Assembly (NCBI GenBank): GCA_024970065.1
Contig: CP103908.1
Location: 1,860,001 to 1,924,000, forward strand
DNA length: 64,000 nucleotides
From: Pediococcus acidilactici
GTDB taxonomy: Bacteria; Bacillota; Bacilli; Lactobacillales; Lactobacillaceae
Direction: 5' to 3'
This document shows positions 38,251 through 48,678 of this stretch, piece by piece. The translations under genes were made by a program, and so were the position numbers. The notes beneath the pieces were generated by a model. The model was not told where the DNA came from, made no database searches, and saw nothing but the letters and a program-made list of their open reading frames with translations. Position 1 is the first letter of the stretch; each line of letters starts with the position of its first letter.

Positions 38251-39276
38251 CTACTTAATTACCACCTTACCCATCATTTTTTGGCTTTCTACCAATTGAT
38301 GGGCCTTTTTTATGTTTTCTACGTTAATTGGGTGGAGTTCCTTTGTCATCGTGGACTTCAATTTTCCTTCATCCAATAACTTAGCAATCTTTTCTAGATT
38401 TTCGTGTTGGGATACAAGATCTTCCGTTCCATAATAAGATTTCGCAAACATCCATTCCCAAGCAAAGGTAACGCTCTTTCTCTTTAAATCAGTTAGATTT
38501 ACCGGTTTTTGCGTGGAAGTGATTGAAGTAATCCGGCCACCTGGCTTAATTAATTCCACCATCGCTTCCCACTGAGCGTCAATGTTATGCAATTCCAGAA
38601 TATAGTCCACATGTTGGACTCCTAAATTGCGCACTTCCGTAACCAAATCCTTACGATGATTAACCGTTTGATCTGCACCGTGGTCTAAACACCACTGAAC
38701 TGTCTCTGGACGCGATGCGGAAGCAATCACGCGTAAACCTGCCAAATGTGCAAGTTGGGTTGCCACGGAGCCTACACCGCCCGCACCATTAATGATCAAG
38801 AGGGTTTTTCCCGCATTTTTCTTTGGGTCTTCTGGATTAATCTGAAGTTGTTCAAACAACGCTTCCCACGCCGTTAGGGACGTAAGTGGCATGGCTGCTG
38901 CATGAACATCATCTAATTGTTGCGGAGCGTGCCCGACAATTCGCTCGTCGACCAATTGATATTCGCTATCGCTACCTGCTCGTTTAAACGAACCAGCATA
39001 AAAAACGCGATCGCCATTTTCAAACAAAGTAACTTCTTTACCTTTAGACACCACCGTTCCAACTGCATCAAAGCCCAACACTTGCGGTTCTTGCAACGGT
39101 TCGGATTGCCCCTTTCGTACTGCTATATCGATCGGGTTTACCGAAACAGCACTCACCTTAACTAACAAATCGTGTCCGCTTGGTTCAGGGCGGTTAGTAG
39201 TAAACTCCACCAAACTATCCGCGGCTTCAATTGGTAACGATTCTTTAAAACCAATTGCCCACATTTTCTCATTCAT
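38251..39276 (-). CDS. Zinc-type MDR oxidoreductase (quinone oxidoreductase-like)
   Basis: 341 residues. N-terminal GroES-like domain (HDLLVKVSAVSVNPIDIAVRKG, VLGFDAVGTVVSKG) and Rossmann domain (LLIINGAGGVGSVATQLAHLAG). It lacks the zinc-ligand Cys cluster and so is a zinc-independent NADPH:quinone reductase-like enzyme. Substrate unknown. AGGAGG precedes ATG 39276. A single-gene unit. Confidence 0.88.
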   Translation of the reverse strand: MNEKMWAIGFKESLPIEAADSLVEFTTNRPEPSGHDLLVKVSAVSVNPIDIAVRKGQSEPLQEPQVLGFDAVGTVVSKGKEVTLFENGDRVFYAGSFKRAGSDSEYQLVDERIVGHAPQQLDDVHAAAMPLTSLTAWEALFEQLQINPEDPKKNAGKTLLIINGAGGVGSVATQLAHLAGLRVIASASRPETVQWCLDHGADQTVNHRKDLVTEVRNLGVQHVDYILELHNIDAQWEAMVELIKPGGRITSITSTQKPVNLTDLKRKSVTFAWEWMFAKSYYGTEDLVSQHENLEKIAKLLDEGKLKSTMTKELHPINVENIKKAHQLVESQKMMGKVVIK

Positions 39277-39360
39277 AAAGCTCAGCCTCCTCTTTTTAAG
39301 TAGAATATATGCTTATTTAGTTGGAAAGTAAACTAATTGTTCTCTTTAGATTACCACCAC

Positions 39361-39408
39361 AAAAAACCGCTCCCCTTCGCCCTGCTCTAGGCTCTGAGAA
39401 ACGGTTTA
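39361..39408 (-). terminator. Terminator of the lplA-pdh operon
   Basis: Minus strand AAACCGTTTCTC...GGGGAGCGGTTTTTT stem-loop with a T run, about 30 bases after the pdhD stop. Confidence 0.75.
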
Positions 39409-39439
39409 TTCAGATTGGTATTTGTTGTTTTTAGCTTAA

Positions 39440-40846
39440 CTAAATGTGGATTGGCAAACCAGCAGCCACTTCAGCAGCATCCATGATTTCTTCACCAAGG
39501 GTTGGATGTGGATGGATCGTCAATTCGATATCCCGAATGGTGATTCCATTTTCAATCGCTAAGGTTAATTCTGAAATCAAGTCTGATGCTTCTGGACCTA
39601 CAATTTGGGCACCAATAATCGCACCAGTAGGGTTGTCAGTAACTAAACGAATGAAACCTTCCGTCTGGTCCATCGTCATCGCCCGACCACTTGCGGCAAA
39701 TGGGAACTTGCTGGATTTAGCATCCAGTTTCTTTTCCGCAACCGTTTGTGGGGTTTCCCCAACCGTCGCTACTTCGATATTAGTGTACGCAACCGCAGGA
39801 ATTACGTAATGCTTGTCGTGTGCGTCTTCACCGCTCATTGCTGCTGCAGCAACTTTTGCTTCATAGCTAGCTTTATGAGCCAACGCAGGTCCCGCAACTA
39901 CGTCTCCAATTGCGTAAATGTGTTTTACTGAAGTTTGCATAGAGTCGCTAACTTCAATTAATCCCCGTTTGTCCAGTTTAACGTCCGTATTATTCAAGCC
40001 GATTTGGTCGGTGTTTGGCCGGCGTCCAACTGATACCAGGCAGTAATCTCCGGTAACTTTCTTAGTGGTTCCGTCAACTTCATAAGTAACGGTAACGTCT
40101 TTATCAGTTTGGTTAGCTTCCACTGCAGTTGCTTCCGTGATAATATCCACGCCGTTCTTCTTGAAGTTGTTCAAAACTGGTTGAATCAATTCGCCATCAA
40201 AGCCATTCAAAATGTGGTCAAGGCCTTCAATAATGGTGATCTTAGAACCGAGGTTCATGTAGGCGCCAGCTAATTCTGCACCGATTACCCCACCACCAAT
40301 AATGATGAGATGTTCAGGAACGCTCTTCAAGTTCAAGGCACCTGTCGAGTCAATAACTCGACCACTAAATTTAAAGTGTGGGATTTCTACCGGACGAGAT
40401 CCAGTCGCAATTAAAGCCTTCTTGAAGCGATAAATGTGGGAATCATCCCCGCTAATTACGTTAACCGTTTCGTTATCGTTGAAGTACGCTTCCCCACGCA
40501 CAATTTCAACCTTGTGCTTCTTTAACAGCATTTCAACTCCACCAGTTAATTTTTCAACTACTTGGTGTTGTTTCCAGTCTTGGGTTTTTGCAAAATCAAG
40601 CTTGGATTCACCCACGGTAACCCCAAATGGATTGCCGTGTTGTAAGGTCGCGTATAAATGTCCTGCTTGAATCAAAGCTTTCGATGGGATACAGCCCACG
40701 TTTAAGCAAATTCCACCAATAAAGTCACGTTCTACAATGACTACTTTTTGGCCCAATTCAGCTGCCCGAATTGCGGCAACGTAGCCACCTGGGCCTGAAC
40801 CAATAATTAACGTATCAACATCGATTGCTTGTGTGCCAACAACCAT
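39440..40846 (-). CDS. pdhD: Dihydrolipoamide dehydrogenase (E3)
   Basis: 468 residues. FAD site IIGSGPGGYVAAIRAAELG, redox disulfide in GGICLNVGCIPSK (Cys47, Cys52), NAD site IIIGGGVIGAELAGAY, second FAD motif IYAIGDVVAG, and the C-terminal His-Glu in HPHPTLGEE. Reoxidises lipoyl groups of E2. Last gene of the operon, two bases after pdhC. Confidence 0.97.
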   Translation of the reverse strand: MVVGTQAIDVDTLIIGSGPGGYVAAIRAAELGQKVVIVERDFIGGICLNVGCIPSKALIQAGHLYATLQHGNPFGVTVGESKLDFAKTQDWKQHQVVEKLTGGVEMLLKKHKVEIVRGEAYFNDNETVNVISGDDSHIYRFKKALIATGSRPVEIPHFKFSGRVIDSTGALNLKSVPEHLIIIGGGVIGAELAGAYMNLGSKITIIEGLDHILNGFDGELIQPVLNNFKKNGVDIITEATAVEANQTDKDVTVTYEVDGTTKKVTGDYCLVSVGRRPNTDQIGLNNTDVKLDKRGLIEVSDSMQTSVKHIYAIGDVVAGPALAHKASYEAKVAAAAMSGEDAHDKHYVIPAVAYTNIEVATVGETPQTVAEKKLDAKSSKFPFAASGRAMTMDQTEGFIRLVTDNPTGAIIGAQIVGPEASDLISELTLAIENGITIRDIELTIHPHPTLGEEIMDAAEVAAGLPIHI

Positions 40847-40848
40847 GA

Positions 40849-42465
40849 CTACACCTCCATAAGCATGTAGGCAGGGTTACCTAAGAGTGCCTTCAGCTCG
40901 TTCATAATTTTTTGTGCTAGGGCACCGTCAATCAAACGGTGGTCGAAGCTAAGTGATAGTTTAAGAGTATTTCCAACTGCTAACTCACCATCTTCGTTAA
41001 CAATTGGAGTCTTGCGAATGCGGCCAATTCCAAGAATTGAGCTTTCACCTGGGTTAGTGATTGGGGTGAAGAAGCCACTGCCACTTTCAGAACCAATGTT
41101 AGAAATTGTAACGGTTCCGCCTTGTAATTCAGCAGGTTTCAATTTGCCATCCCGGCCGCGGATTGCCAAGTCATCAATTTCTTGAGCAACTTGCATAATT
41201 GACTTCGAAGCGGTGTTCTTAACGTTTGGTACGAAAAGTCCTTGATCAGTATCTACCGCGAAGCCAACGTTAGTTTCTTCATAGTAGACGATTTCTTGGG
41301 TTTCGTCATCAATTGTTGCGCTCAATTCTGGGTACTTACGTGCTGCCGCTGCCAATGCTTTGGCAACAAATGGCATGTAAGTCAACTTGTAGCCCTTTGC
41401 CTTAGTTTGTTCCTTAAATTGATCACGGAGTTCCATTAACTTGGATACTTCCACTTCGTCCATAATCGTTACATGTGGAACAGTTTGGACGCGTTGGGTT
41501 AGGTTCCGTGAAATTGCCTTACGGATTGGTGAAAGTGGTACCCGACCAGCCTTAACTGGGGCTGGTTTTGCAGGAGCTGGTTTTGGAGCTTCTGCAGCTG
41601 GAGCAGCGCTAGGAGCTGGTGCGGCTTTTTCAGCAGCCTTTGGAGCAGCTGGAGCAGCGCCACCGTTAAAGTTCTTCACGTCTGCCATGGTAATGTGACC
41701 GTGACGACCCGTTGCAGGAACTTGCATTAAGTCAATGTCGTGTTTCCGTGCGTATTCACGAACCGATGGCATTGCCAAAACTTGGCCGTTAGAAGCCACT
41801 GCCGTTCCAACTTTAGTAGGTTCATCATTATTAGCTGGTGCGGCATTTTCCTTAGCAGGAGCGGCACTTGCTGCTGGAGCAGCATTTCCACTACCAGCAC
41901 CGCTACCGTCACCGTTAAATTCGATGAGTGGTTCACCAACCTTAACCACGGTTCCCGCGTCAACGAATAACTTAGTAACCTTTCCAGAATATGGTGAAAG
42001 GATTTCTTGCATTAACTTGTCGTTTTGTACTTCGGCAACGGGATCGTCTTCCTTAACTTCATCGCCAACCTTAACTAACCAGTTCGCAATTTCACCTTCT
42101 GCCATACCTTCACCAATGTCAGGCATATTGAAGATTTCTGCATCACCGCTAGGGGCGTTATCACTGCCCTTGTCAGCTGCTGGTGCAGCGGCAGCATCAT
42201 CCTTGCTGTCATCACCGCCGCCAGTTCCGTCGCCATCAAATTCGATGAGCGGTTCGCCAACCTTAACTACGGTTCCCGCATCTACAAATAGTTTAGTAAC
42301 CTTTCCGGAATATGGTGAAAGGATTTCTTGCAATAATTTATCATTTTGAACTTCAGCCACCGCGTCGTCGGCTTTGACATCATCGCCTACTTTTACCAAC
42401 CAGTTGGCAATTTCGCCTTCTGCCATACCTTCGCCGATGTCTGGCATTTTAAATATTTCAGTCAA
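40849..42465 (-). CDS. pdhC: Dihydrolipoyl acetyltransferase (E2) with two lipoyl domains
   Basis: 538 residues. Two near-identical lipoyl domains (lipoyl Lys in QNDKLLQE near residue 43 and QNDKLMQE near 152) joined by Ala/Gly/Asp-rich linkers, an E3-binding domain ([27 protein letters not shown]), an Ala/Pro linker and the catalytic domain with HRLIDG near residue 510. It moves acetyl groups to CoA. Start overlaps pdhB by eight bases. Confidence 0.97.
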   Translation of the reverse strand: MTEIFKMPDIGEGMAEGEIANWLVKVGDDVKADDAVAEVQNDKLLQEILSPYSGKVTKLFVDAGTVVKVGEPLIEFDGDGTGGGDDSKDDAAAAPAADKGSDNAPSGDAEIFNMPDIGEGMAEGEIANWLVKVGDEVKEDDPVAEVQNDKLMQEILSPYSGKVTKLFVDAGTVVKVGEPLIEFNGDGSGAGSGNAAPAASAAPAKENAAPANNDEPTKVGTAVASNGQVLAMPSVREYARKHDIDLMQVPATGRHGHITMADVKNFNGGAAPAAPKAAEKAAPAPSAAPAAEAPKPAPAKPAPVKAGRVPLSPIRKAISRNLTQRVQTVPHVTIMDEVEVSKLMELRDQFKEQTKAKGYKLTYMPFVAKALAAAARKYPELSATIDDETQEIVYYEETNVGFAVDTDQGLFVPNVKNTASKSIMQVAQEIDDLAIRGRDGKLKPAELQGGTVTISNIGSESGSGFFTPITNPGESSILGIGRIRKTPIVNEDGELAVGNTLKLSLSFDHRLIDGALAQKIMNELKALLGNPAYMLMEV

Positions 42466-43438
42466 AGTTTACGACCTCCTTGATCTTATCAATTACATCG
42501 TCTTCTTTTGGTAACCATTCGTTTTCAGCTAACGCAAATGGGTAAACTGAATCCGGAGCGGCTACCCGACCAATTGGAGCATCTAAACTCATAATGAAAC
42601 GTTCACTAATTTCACTCATTACCATTGCTCCAATACCAGCTTGACGTTGTGCTTCTTGAGCAACTACCACCCGGCCGGTCTTTTCGATACTCTTGCCAAT
42701 GGTGTCAAGATCGAGTGGGCTTACGGTCCGTAGGTCGATCACTTCAACGTCAATGCCTTCTTTAGCAAGGTCTTCTGCAGCCGCTAGACTGGTGTGTACC
42801 ATGCCGCCGTAGGTAACAACGGTAACGTCTTTACCTTCACGTATTACGTTTGCTTTGTCGAGAGGGGTGGTGTAGTAGCCTTCTGGAACTTCGCCACGAA
42901 TTGAACGATACAAACGCAAGTTTTCGAGGAAGATTACCGGGTCGTCGCTTTCAATTGAAGAAAGCAACAAACCTTTTGCATCTGCTGGGGTTGCTGGCAT
43001 AACTACCCGTAAACCAGGGGTTTGTGCTACCAATCCTTCTAGAGAATCCGCATGCATTTCAGGGGTCTTAGTTCCCCCACCATAAGGTGAACGAACTACG
43101 ATTGGGAATTTACGAGTGCCGTGGAAACGGAAACGTCCCCGGGCCATTTGTCCAGCGATGGAATCCATTACTTCGTAAACGAATCCAAAGAATTGGATTT
43201 CCATAATTGGACGGTAATCCTGGGTGGTTAAACCAATTGCCAAACCACCAATTCCACTTTCTGCTAATGGAGTGTTGAACACCCGATCTTCACCATATTT
43301 TTCTTGAAGACCATCGGTAGCTCTAAATACACCACCATTTTTACCAACATCTTCACCAAAAATTATAACGTTTTCGTCATTAGCAAGCGCCAAGTCTTGA
43401 GCTTCTGTAATCGCTTGGATATATGTTTTTTTAGCCAT
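42458..43438 (-). CDS. pdhB: Pyruvate dehydrogenase E1 beta subunit
   Basis: 326 residues. Typical E1-beta: [23 protein letters not shown] at the start, the [17 protein letters not shown] and [16 protein letters not shown] segments, and the [16 protein letters not shown]-terminal half. Forms the E1 heterotetramer with PdhA and decarboxylates pyruvate. Two bases after pdhA. Confidence 0.97.
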   Translation of the reverse strand: MAKKTYIQAITEAQDLALANDENVIIFGEDVGKNGGVFRATDGLQEKYGEDRVFNTPLAESGIGGLAIGLTTQDYRPIMEIQFFGFVYEVMDSIAGQMARGRFRFHGTRKFPIVVRSPYGGGTKTPEMHADSLEGLVAQTPGLRVVMPATPADAKGLLLSSIESDDPVIFLENLRLYRSIRGEVPEGYYTTPLDKANVIREGKDVTVVTYGGMVHTSLAAAEDLAKEGIDVEVIDLRTVSPLDLDTIGKSIEKTGRVVVAQEAQRQAGIGAMVMSEISERFIMSLDAPIGRVAAPDSVYPFALAENEWLPKEDDVIDKIKEVVNFD

Positions 43439-43440
43439 GA

Positions 43441-44559
43441 TTACTTGCCCTCCCCTCTAAATTTGTTGATCTGATCTTGCGCTGCCTGTCCCGGAACTTC
43501 TAGGGTTTGTTCAATAAAGTCTGAGATCTTTTGTTTAGCAATGCTATCAGCTTGTTTTACAGCATCATCAATTTGTGAGTTAACAATATCTGACCAATCG
43601 TTTTCGATGTCTTCTGACCATAAATCACGATCAGTAAGGTACTTACGGAACCGAATCAATGGTTCACGTTTAGCCCAGTTATCAATGTCTTCTTGTGTCC
43701 GGTAACGAAGTGGATCATCACCTGACATTGAGTGCGGTCCTAAACGGTTAGTGATGGTTTCAATGAAGACCGGTCCATTGCCATCTACGGCCCACTTACG
43801 AGCTTCCTTAGCTGCGAGATACATTGCAATTGGGTCCATCCCATCAACTACGAAGCTTGGTAAACCAGCTGCCCAACCTTTAGCTGCAAGGTGTGGAGCT
43901 TTCGTTTGTACGCTCCGAGGGGTGGAAATTGCGTAGCCGTTGTTTTGTGCGAAGAAGACTGCTGGAGCATGGTAAGCACCGGCAAAGTTCATTCCTTCAT
44001 AGAAGTCACCTTGCGAAGTACCACCATCACCAGTATATGCGTAAGCAACGTTTGGTTTATTCCGTTTCTTCAAACCTAAAGCTGCACCAGCTGCTTCAAC
44101 ATATTGGGCACCAATAATGATTTGTGGGAACCATCCGTTAACGTCTTCGAATTCGTTACCTTCGTAGTGTCCACGTGACCATAAGAATGCTTTGTAAATT
44201 GGCCATCCCTTCATGATCAATTGTGGAATATCACGGTAACCAGGGAATAACCAGTCACCCTTTTCAAAGGCATAGTTTGAAGCAATTTGGGAAGCTTCTT
44301 CACCAATGGTTGGTGCATAGAAACCTAACCGTCCTTGTTTAGATAATTTTGATGAACGTTCGTGCAAGATCCGGCTGAATACCATTTCCTTCATGATTTC
44401 AACCATTTGATCATCACTTAACCCCGCTCTTTTAAGGGCGTCCTCATCTACGATTTCGCCATCGTTATTCAAGACTTGGAGCATTGGAAAGCTTTGGTCT
44501 TGATCTTCCATTTGAAGGTCGAAATCTAAAATCTTTTTATTGTCATCTTTTATAGCCAT
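43441..44559 (-). CDS. pdhA: Pyruvate dehydrogenase E1 alpha subunit
   Basis: 372 residues. Thiamine diphosphate motif [18 protein letters not shown]...AQNNGYA near residue 175, and the Ser-containing phosphorylation-loop region [14 protein letters not shown]. Full length. Downstream of lplA with a short gap and GGAGGGG before ATG 44559. Confidence 0.97.
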   Translation of the reverse strand: MAIKDDNKKILDFDLQMEDQDQSFPMLQVLNNDGEIVDEDALKRAGLSDDQMVEIMKEMVFSRILHERSSKLSKQGRLGFYAPTIGEEASQIASNYAFEKGDWLFPGYRDIPQLIMKGWPIYKAFLWSRGHYEGNEFEDVNGWFPQIIIGAQYVEAAGAALGLKKRNKPNVAYAYTGDGGTSQGDFYEGMNFAGAYHAPAVFFAQNNGYAISTPRSVQTKAPHLAAKGWAAGLPSFVVDGMDPIAMYLAAKEARKWAVDGNGPVFIETITNRLGPHSMSGDDPLRYRTQEDIDNWAKREPLIRFRKYLTDRDLWSEDIENDWSDIVNSQIDDAVKQADSIAKQKISDFIEQTLEVPGQAAQDQINKFRGEGK

Positions 44560-44570
44560 AACTACCCCTC

Positions 44571-45557
44571 CTAGGCTTCAAATAATTGTGTTAATTCATC
44601 GACGCTGATGGTACCAAAGTACTGCTGATCCTGGTTTTTCTCAAAGACTGGTCTGATTTGGTCCGCTTCAAACGGTAAACCAATGAACTGATCTTTGATG
44701 TCCCGCCAGTCACGCAGCATCAAGAAATCTCCGGTAAAGTTAATATCTTGAATGACACCACCCTCAACTTGAACCTGGACTTCAATGATCCCGCCATCGT
44801 ACTTCGCGTGATTCTTAAAATTAAAGTTCGGCGATTGACCATAGTTCCAGTCCCAAGTTGAGAATTGATCTGCAGTCAACCGAATAATTTCTTGTTTTTG
44901 CTCAGGAGTCAACAGAATCTCGGAATCACGTCCGTGGTCAGTTAACTCGTATTGTACGGCTTCCCAGAAGTCCTGCAATGTTAGCCCTTCTGGCGCGGCT
45001 TCCTTGATCATCCCAACACGGCTGCGTACTGACTTAGCAGCTTTTGAAATGAACTTTTCGTCCGCCACGTTCAAAGCCCGCACCATTGTATCAACGTTGC
45101 TATCAAATAGTAACGTTCCGTGGTGCATCAAGTAACCCTTTGCGTAACGTTGGGCCACCCCTGAAATCTTTTTGCCGTTAACAACCAAGTCGTTGCGTCC
45201 CGTAGCTTCTGCTGGAATTCCTAAGTTATGTAACGCCTTCAAAACTGGCTCAGAAAATTGCTTAAAATCCGTGTTAGCTGATGAATCCAGTGGTACAAAT
45301 AACGTAAAGTTTAAATTCCCTAAATCGTGATAAACTGCCCCACCTCCAGTAACTCGCCGAACAACTTCAATTTGATGTTGATCGATAAATTCTTGGTTAA
45401 CTTCGCCAAATGTATTTTGGTTTTTTCCTACAATGACAGCATTATTATTTTGCCAAAGCGCGAATATTGGTTCATCTGCATGAAGGTTGTTCAAGATCCA
45501 TGTATCAGTTGCGATATTCGTGTAAGCATCTGTCCCCAAATATGTGACATAACGCAC
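44571..45557 (-). CDS. lplA: Lipoate-protein ligase A
   Basis: 328 residues from GTG 45557, with GAGGGGG eight bases upstream; the extension to 45617 covers the promoter and cre site so is rejected. Motifs RRVTGGGAVYHDLGNLNFT and KKISGVAQRYAKGYLMHHGTLLF bind lipoyl-AMP. It charges the E2 lipoyl domains. Being first in the pdh operon ties lipoate use to complex synthesis. Confidence 0.93.
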   Translation of the reverse strand: MRYVTYLGTDAYTNIATDTWILNNLHADEPIFALWQNNNAVIVGKNQNTFGEVNQEFIDQHQIEVVRRVTGGGAVYHDLGNLNFTLFVPLDSSANTDFKQFSEPVLKALHNLGIPAEATGRNDLVVNGKKISGVAQRYAKGYLMHHGTLLFDSNVDTMVRALNVADEKFISKAAKSVRSRVGMIKEAAPEGLTLQDFWEAVQYELTDHGRDSEILLTPEQKQEIIRLTADQFSTWDWNYGQSPNFNFKNHAKYDGGIIEVQVQVEGGVIQDINFTGDFLMLRDWRDIKDQFIGLPFEADQIRPVFEKNQDQQYFGTISVDELTQLFEA

Positions 45558-45581
45558 AATGTAAACCCCCTCGTATCGGCT

Positions 45582-45636
45582 TTGTAAGCGGTTTCTGTTA
45601 CAACCCCATAATAACACACATTCACCATTTTGTGGA
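45582..45636 (-). promoter_or_regulatory. Promoter and cre site of the lplA-pdh operon
   Basis: Minus strand TCCACA-17-TATTAT (45636-45608). A perfect cre, TTGTAAGCGGTTTCT (45582-45596), lies at about +5 to +19, so CcpA would repress the operon in rich sugar. Confidence 0.7.
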
Positions 45637-45735
45637 TGATTTTTCCGAATTAAAATGTTTAAATAACAAGGTTTGTTCCGCGAAATCGACTTTTTAAGGG
45701 GTACAAATATAAATTGGTATATACACTATCGCGAT

Positions 45736-45772
45736 AAAAAAGACCTAGGATTCACTAACTTAATCCTAGGTC
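45736..45772 (-). terminator. Terminator of the beta-glucoside PTS operon
   Basis: Perfect 11-bp stem GACCTAGGATT/AATCCTAGGTC followed on the minus strand by T6, just after the EIIC stop. Confidence 0.85.
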
Positions 45773-45779
45773 GAAGGTT

Positions 45780-47126
45780 TTATTCACGGTTTTCCTCTGC
45801 TTGAATTCGTGCCACTTGTTCACTGATTTTCAAGAATGGTAAGTATAAGAAAACGCCAATAATAATCACAATTAATTGCAGGATAACCGAACGCCAATCT
45901 CCAGCGGTGGATAAATATGGCCCAATTAACGGTGGGGTAGTCCAAGGAACTAGCACGACCGTCCGACTTACCCAACCCCATAAAGTTGCAAAGTAACCAA
46001 TTAAGCTACCGATGGTGGGGAACAATACGAATGGAACGATCATTGGAAGGTTGAAGACGATAGGAAAACCAAAGATCATCGGTTCGTTGATGTTAAAAAT
46101 CCCGGGAGCCAACGACAATCCGGCAATTTGCCGTGATGATTTTACTTTACTAAAAATCAAAATTGCAATAATTAACGCGATGGTACTTCCCGAGCCACCA
46201 ACTAAGGTGTAGTTGCTAACAAAGGAAGTCGTGATAATGTTGGGAATTTCTTGATGATGCGCGTAAGCCGTCATATTTTCATTCATATTGACCAATACAA
46301 GGGGATCTAGCAAGGTTCCTGAAAGGACGGTTTGATGAATCCCTAAACCAAACAGGAAGTTAGCCAGGGTGTAAATTACACAGTACCCAACAATGCTGGT
46401 GTTAAAGCCCCGCAATGGTTCTTGAATCCAAGTTTTAATCAGATTAATGAGGTCCGCGTTGAAAAATCCAGCCAGTAAGGCAGCGATAATTGCAAAAAAT
46501 GACATTAATAGAATAGCTGGAAGTAAAACACTAAAAGACGCTGCTACTGCTGGTGGAACGTTTTCCCCTAAATGAATTTGCAATCGTTTAACCGACGCTA
46601 ATTTAATGAAAATACCCGTGGCGATTAGTCCAACAAAGATTCCCCCAAACATTCCCTGGGTTCCGGTATTTAAGTAGCTCAACCCGCCAGTAACGGTTGC
46701 CATCTTTGCACCTCCCGATGCTACCGTCCCCAGTTGAATGCTGTTAGGCATCAAAATAAATATGCTCGCTAACGACATGGCTGCCGCTGCAATCGGGTTA
46801 TTGAAGCCCTTATTCTTAGCCAACATATAGCCAATCATTGGGGCAACTAAAATCCCGGCTACATTTAAAGTCCCGTTGACAATTGCATTACCAACAACTT
46901 GGAACTTCGCTAGTAGGTCTCCCTTCAAAAACCAAGTAAACACTACGTTATTTAGCAAAACTCCAATGCCGGCCACGATAAACATTGGCAGAATAACCGC
47001 GAAAGCATCCCGCAAGGACCGTAAGTAAACCCAGTTACCGACCTTTACCGAAATTTCCGTAAATTTGGCAATGAACTTCGAGTTCTGCATTCGATCATTA
47101 ATTGATCCGCTTTTCGAATCGCCCAT
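45780..47126 (-). CDS. PTS EIIC, cellobiose/lactose family
   Basis: 448 residues, about ten hydrophobic helices. NFLFGLGIHQTVLSG and PGIFNINEPMIFGFPIVFNL (the N-E-P motif) define the cellobiose-type permease. It needs IIA and IIB encoded elsewhere. Downstream of the GH1 gene in one operon, likely imports a beta-glucoside as its 6-phosphate. A polar end with QAEENRE. Confidence 0.93.
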   Translation of the reverse strand: MGDSKSGSINDRMQNSKFIAKFTEISVKVGNWVYLRSLRDAFAVILPMFIVAGIGVLLNNVVFTWFLKGDLLAKFQVVGNAIVNGTLNVAGILVAPMIGYMLAKNKGFNNPIAAAAMSLASIFILMPNSIQLGTVASGGAKMATVTGGLSYLNTGTQGMFGGIFVGLIATGIFIKLASVKRLQIHLGENVPPAVAASFSVLLPAILLMSFFAIIAALLAGFFNADLINLIKTWIQEPLRGFNTSIVGYCVIYTLANFLFGLGIHQTVLSGTLLDPLVLVNMNENMTAYAHHQEIPNIITTSFVSNYTLVGGSGSTIALIIAILIFSKVKSSRQIAGLSLAPGIFNINEPMIFGFPIVFNLPMIVPFVLFPTIGSLIGYFATLWGWVSRTVVLVPWTTPPLIGPYLSTAGDWRSVILQLIVIIIGVFLYLPFLKISEQVARIQAEENRE

Positions 47127-47150
47127 AAAAATCCCTCCCGTTAAAAATTT

Positions 47151-48524
47151 TTAAGCTAAATCAGTACCGTTAGATTTAATGACTTTTGCAAACCAGTAGT
47201 AACTCTTTTTAGGAACACGTTTAAGATCGCGTAATTCGTGATTGCCCCGGTTAACGTAGACCATTCCGTAACGTTTTTCCATATTGCCTGCCGAACTGGG
47301 GATATCGATCAATCCCCAGCCTAAATACCCTAATACAGCAACCCCGTCTTCATTCACTGCCGCCATTAATGCTCGCAAATGGTCCCGGTGATAAGCAATT
47401 CGGTAGTCATCTTGAATAGTTTGTCCATGAAATTCTTCCCGATGTCCAATTCCATTTTCAATCGGAAACATCGGCACCCCATAGGCGTTGTAAGTCTTCG
47501 TTAAGACATCACGAAAACCTAGTGGGTCAATGTTCCAACCCCATTCCGTTGCTGTTAAGTGTGGATTGTCCACCGTACCATAGTCCAAATAACGATTTGG
47601 CATCGTTCCTGCTGGAATTTTAGTTGCATCAACCACGTTGCTTGCGTAATAACTAAAGGCAATAAAATCACTCTTTAATTTGGCAAATTCTTGGCGGTCC
47701 TGATCCGTAAAGTCAATATCAAAGTGGTGCCGTTCAATGTAGGTGGATACTTCTGTTGAATAGTGGCCGTTAACCCAAACATCTAATAAATTACGATTCA
47801 AGTACTCGTCAATCCGTCGCGCAGCAAAAGCGTCCTCTGGCAAACTGCTATGTGGGTAGGTTTCCACAAACGCTAACATTCCGCCAATTTTAGCATTGCT
47901 ATGAGCGTGTAAATAATTAGCAACCTGGGCGTGAGCCGCCATTACGTGATGAGCAATCCTTTGCAATTCCTCATCGGTGCGGTCTCCGTTCAAATAACCA
48001 GCAATCCGAAAGGCCTCAGATTGTGAATATAGGTTTTGTTCGTTAAACGTAATCCATAATTTGACCCGGTCACTGAATCGATCAATCATCTCCTTGCCAA
48101 AACGGACGAAAGCATCCACCACGTGGCGACTCAAAAAGCCGTTATATTGTTTTGCCAAATGCAGTGGCATGTCAAAATGATACAAGCAAATCATCGGCTG
48201 GATGCCCCGCTTCAGTAATGCATTGATCAAGTTATCGTAGTAACGGATTCCCTCTTCATTAAATTCTCCGTCGCCTCGCGGATTGACCCGGCTCCAAGAA
48301 ATCTGAAAACGATAGCAGTTCATCCCCTGCTGAGCCATTAAATCCAAGTCTTCTTTATAATGGTGATAATTATCAATTGCCACGTCCCAATCCGAAGTCT
48401 CCGCGGTTGCTTTATACGTGTCGTAAACGGACGGCCCTTTACCGCCCTCGTGTGCACCTCCTTCCGTCTGCATACTGGATGTTGAATTTCCCCACAAAAA
48501 ATTATCCGGTAATTTTGCTTCCAC
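47151..48524 (-). CDS. GH1 6-phospho-beta-glucosidase
   Basis: 457 residues from GTG 48524 (AAAGGTGG eight bases upstream). GH1 motifs: FLWGNSTSSMQTEGG, the acid/base Glu in LWITFNEQN near residue 160 and the nucleophile Glu in FPIENGIG near residue 355, plus C-terminal DIPSSAGNMEKRYGMVYV. Hydrolyses the phosphorylated disaccharide imported by the downstream EIIC. Confidence 0.95.
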   Translation of the reverse strand: MEAKLPDNFLWGNSTSSMQTEGGAHEGGKGPSVYDTYKATAETSDWDVAIDNYHHYKEDLDLMAQQGMNCYRFQISWSRVNPRGDGEFNEEGIRYYDNLINALLKRGIQPMICLYHFDMPLHLAKQYNGFLSRHVVDAFVRFGKEMIDRFSDRVKLWITFNEQNLYSQSEAFRIAGYLNGDRTDEELQRIAHHVMAAHAQVANYLHAHSNAKIGGMLAFVETYPHSSLPEDAFAARRIDEYLNRNLLDVWVNGHYSTEVSTYIERHHFDIDFTDQDRQEFAKLKSDFIAFSYYASNVVDATKIPAGTMPNRYLDYGTVDNPHLTATEWGWNIDPLGFRDVLTKTYNAYGVPMFPIENGIGHREEFHGQTIQDDYRIAYHRDHLRALMAAVNEDGVAVLGYLGWGLIDIPSSAGNMEKRYGMVYVNRGNHELRDLKRVPKKSYYWFAKVIKSNGTDLA

Positions 48525-48544
48525 AATTATGACCACCTTTCGTT

Positions 48545-48615
48545 TGTATCCGGTTTCATTATAATCACCACTTTTATAAAAGTAAACTCTTTTATTTAAA
48601 AAGTATATACTTTTT
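48545..48615. promoter_or_regulatory. Divergent control region of the beta-glucoside operon
   Basis: Leftward promoter TTTACT-17-TATAAT (48586-48558). Two palindromes fit GntR binding: ACTTTTATAAAAGT (48570-48583) within the spacer and AAAAAGTATATACTTTTT (48598-48615) between the divergent genes. A cre-like TGTATCCGGTTTCA (48545-48558, one mismatch) abuts the -10. Confidence 0.7.
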
Positions 48616-48678
48616 TAAATTTGTGAATACTAATAAGATGGGCTAAAATTAACGATGATTAAGGATGGTGTCAGATAA

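Noticed and set aside
41735..42349. 204-codon plus-strand frame opposite pdhC
   Set aside because: Ala/Ser/Pro-rich antisense of the duplicated lipoyl domains and linkers; no ribosome site or family.
48545..48558. Fully consensus cre at the beta-glucoside promoter
   Set aside because: One core position differs from consensus, so it is kept only as cre-like.
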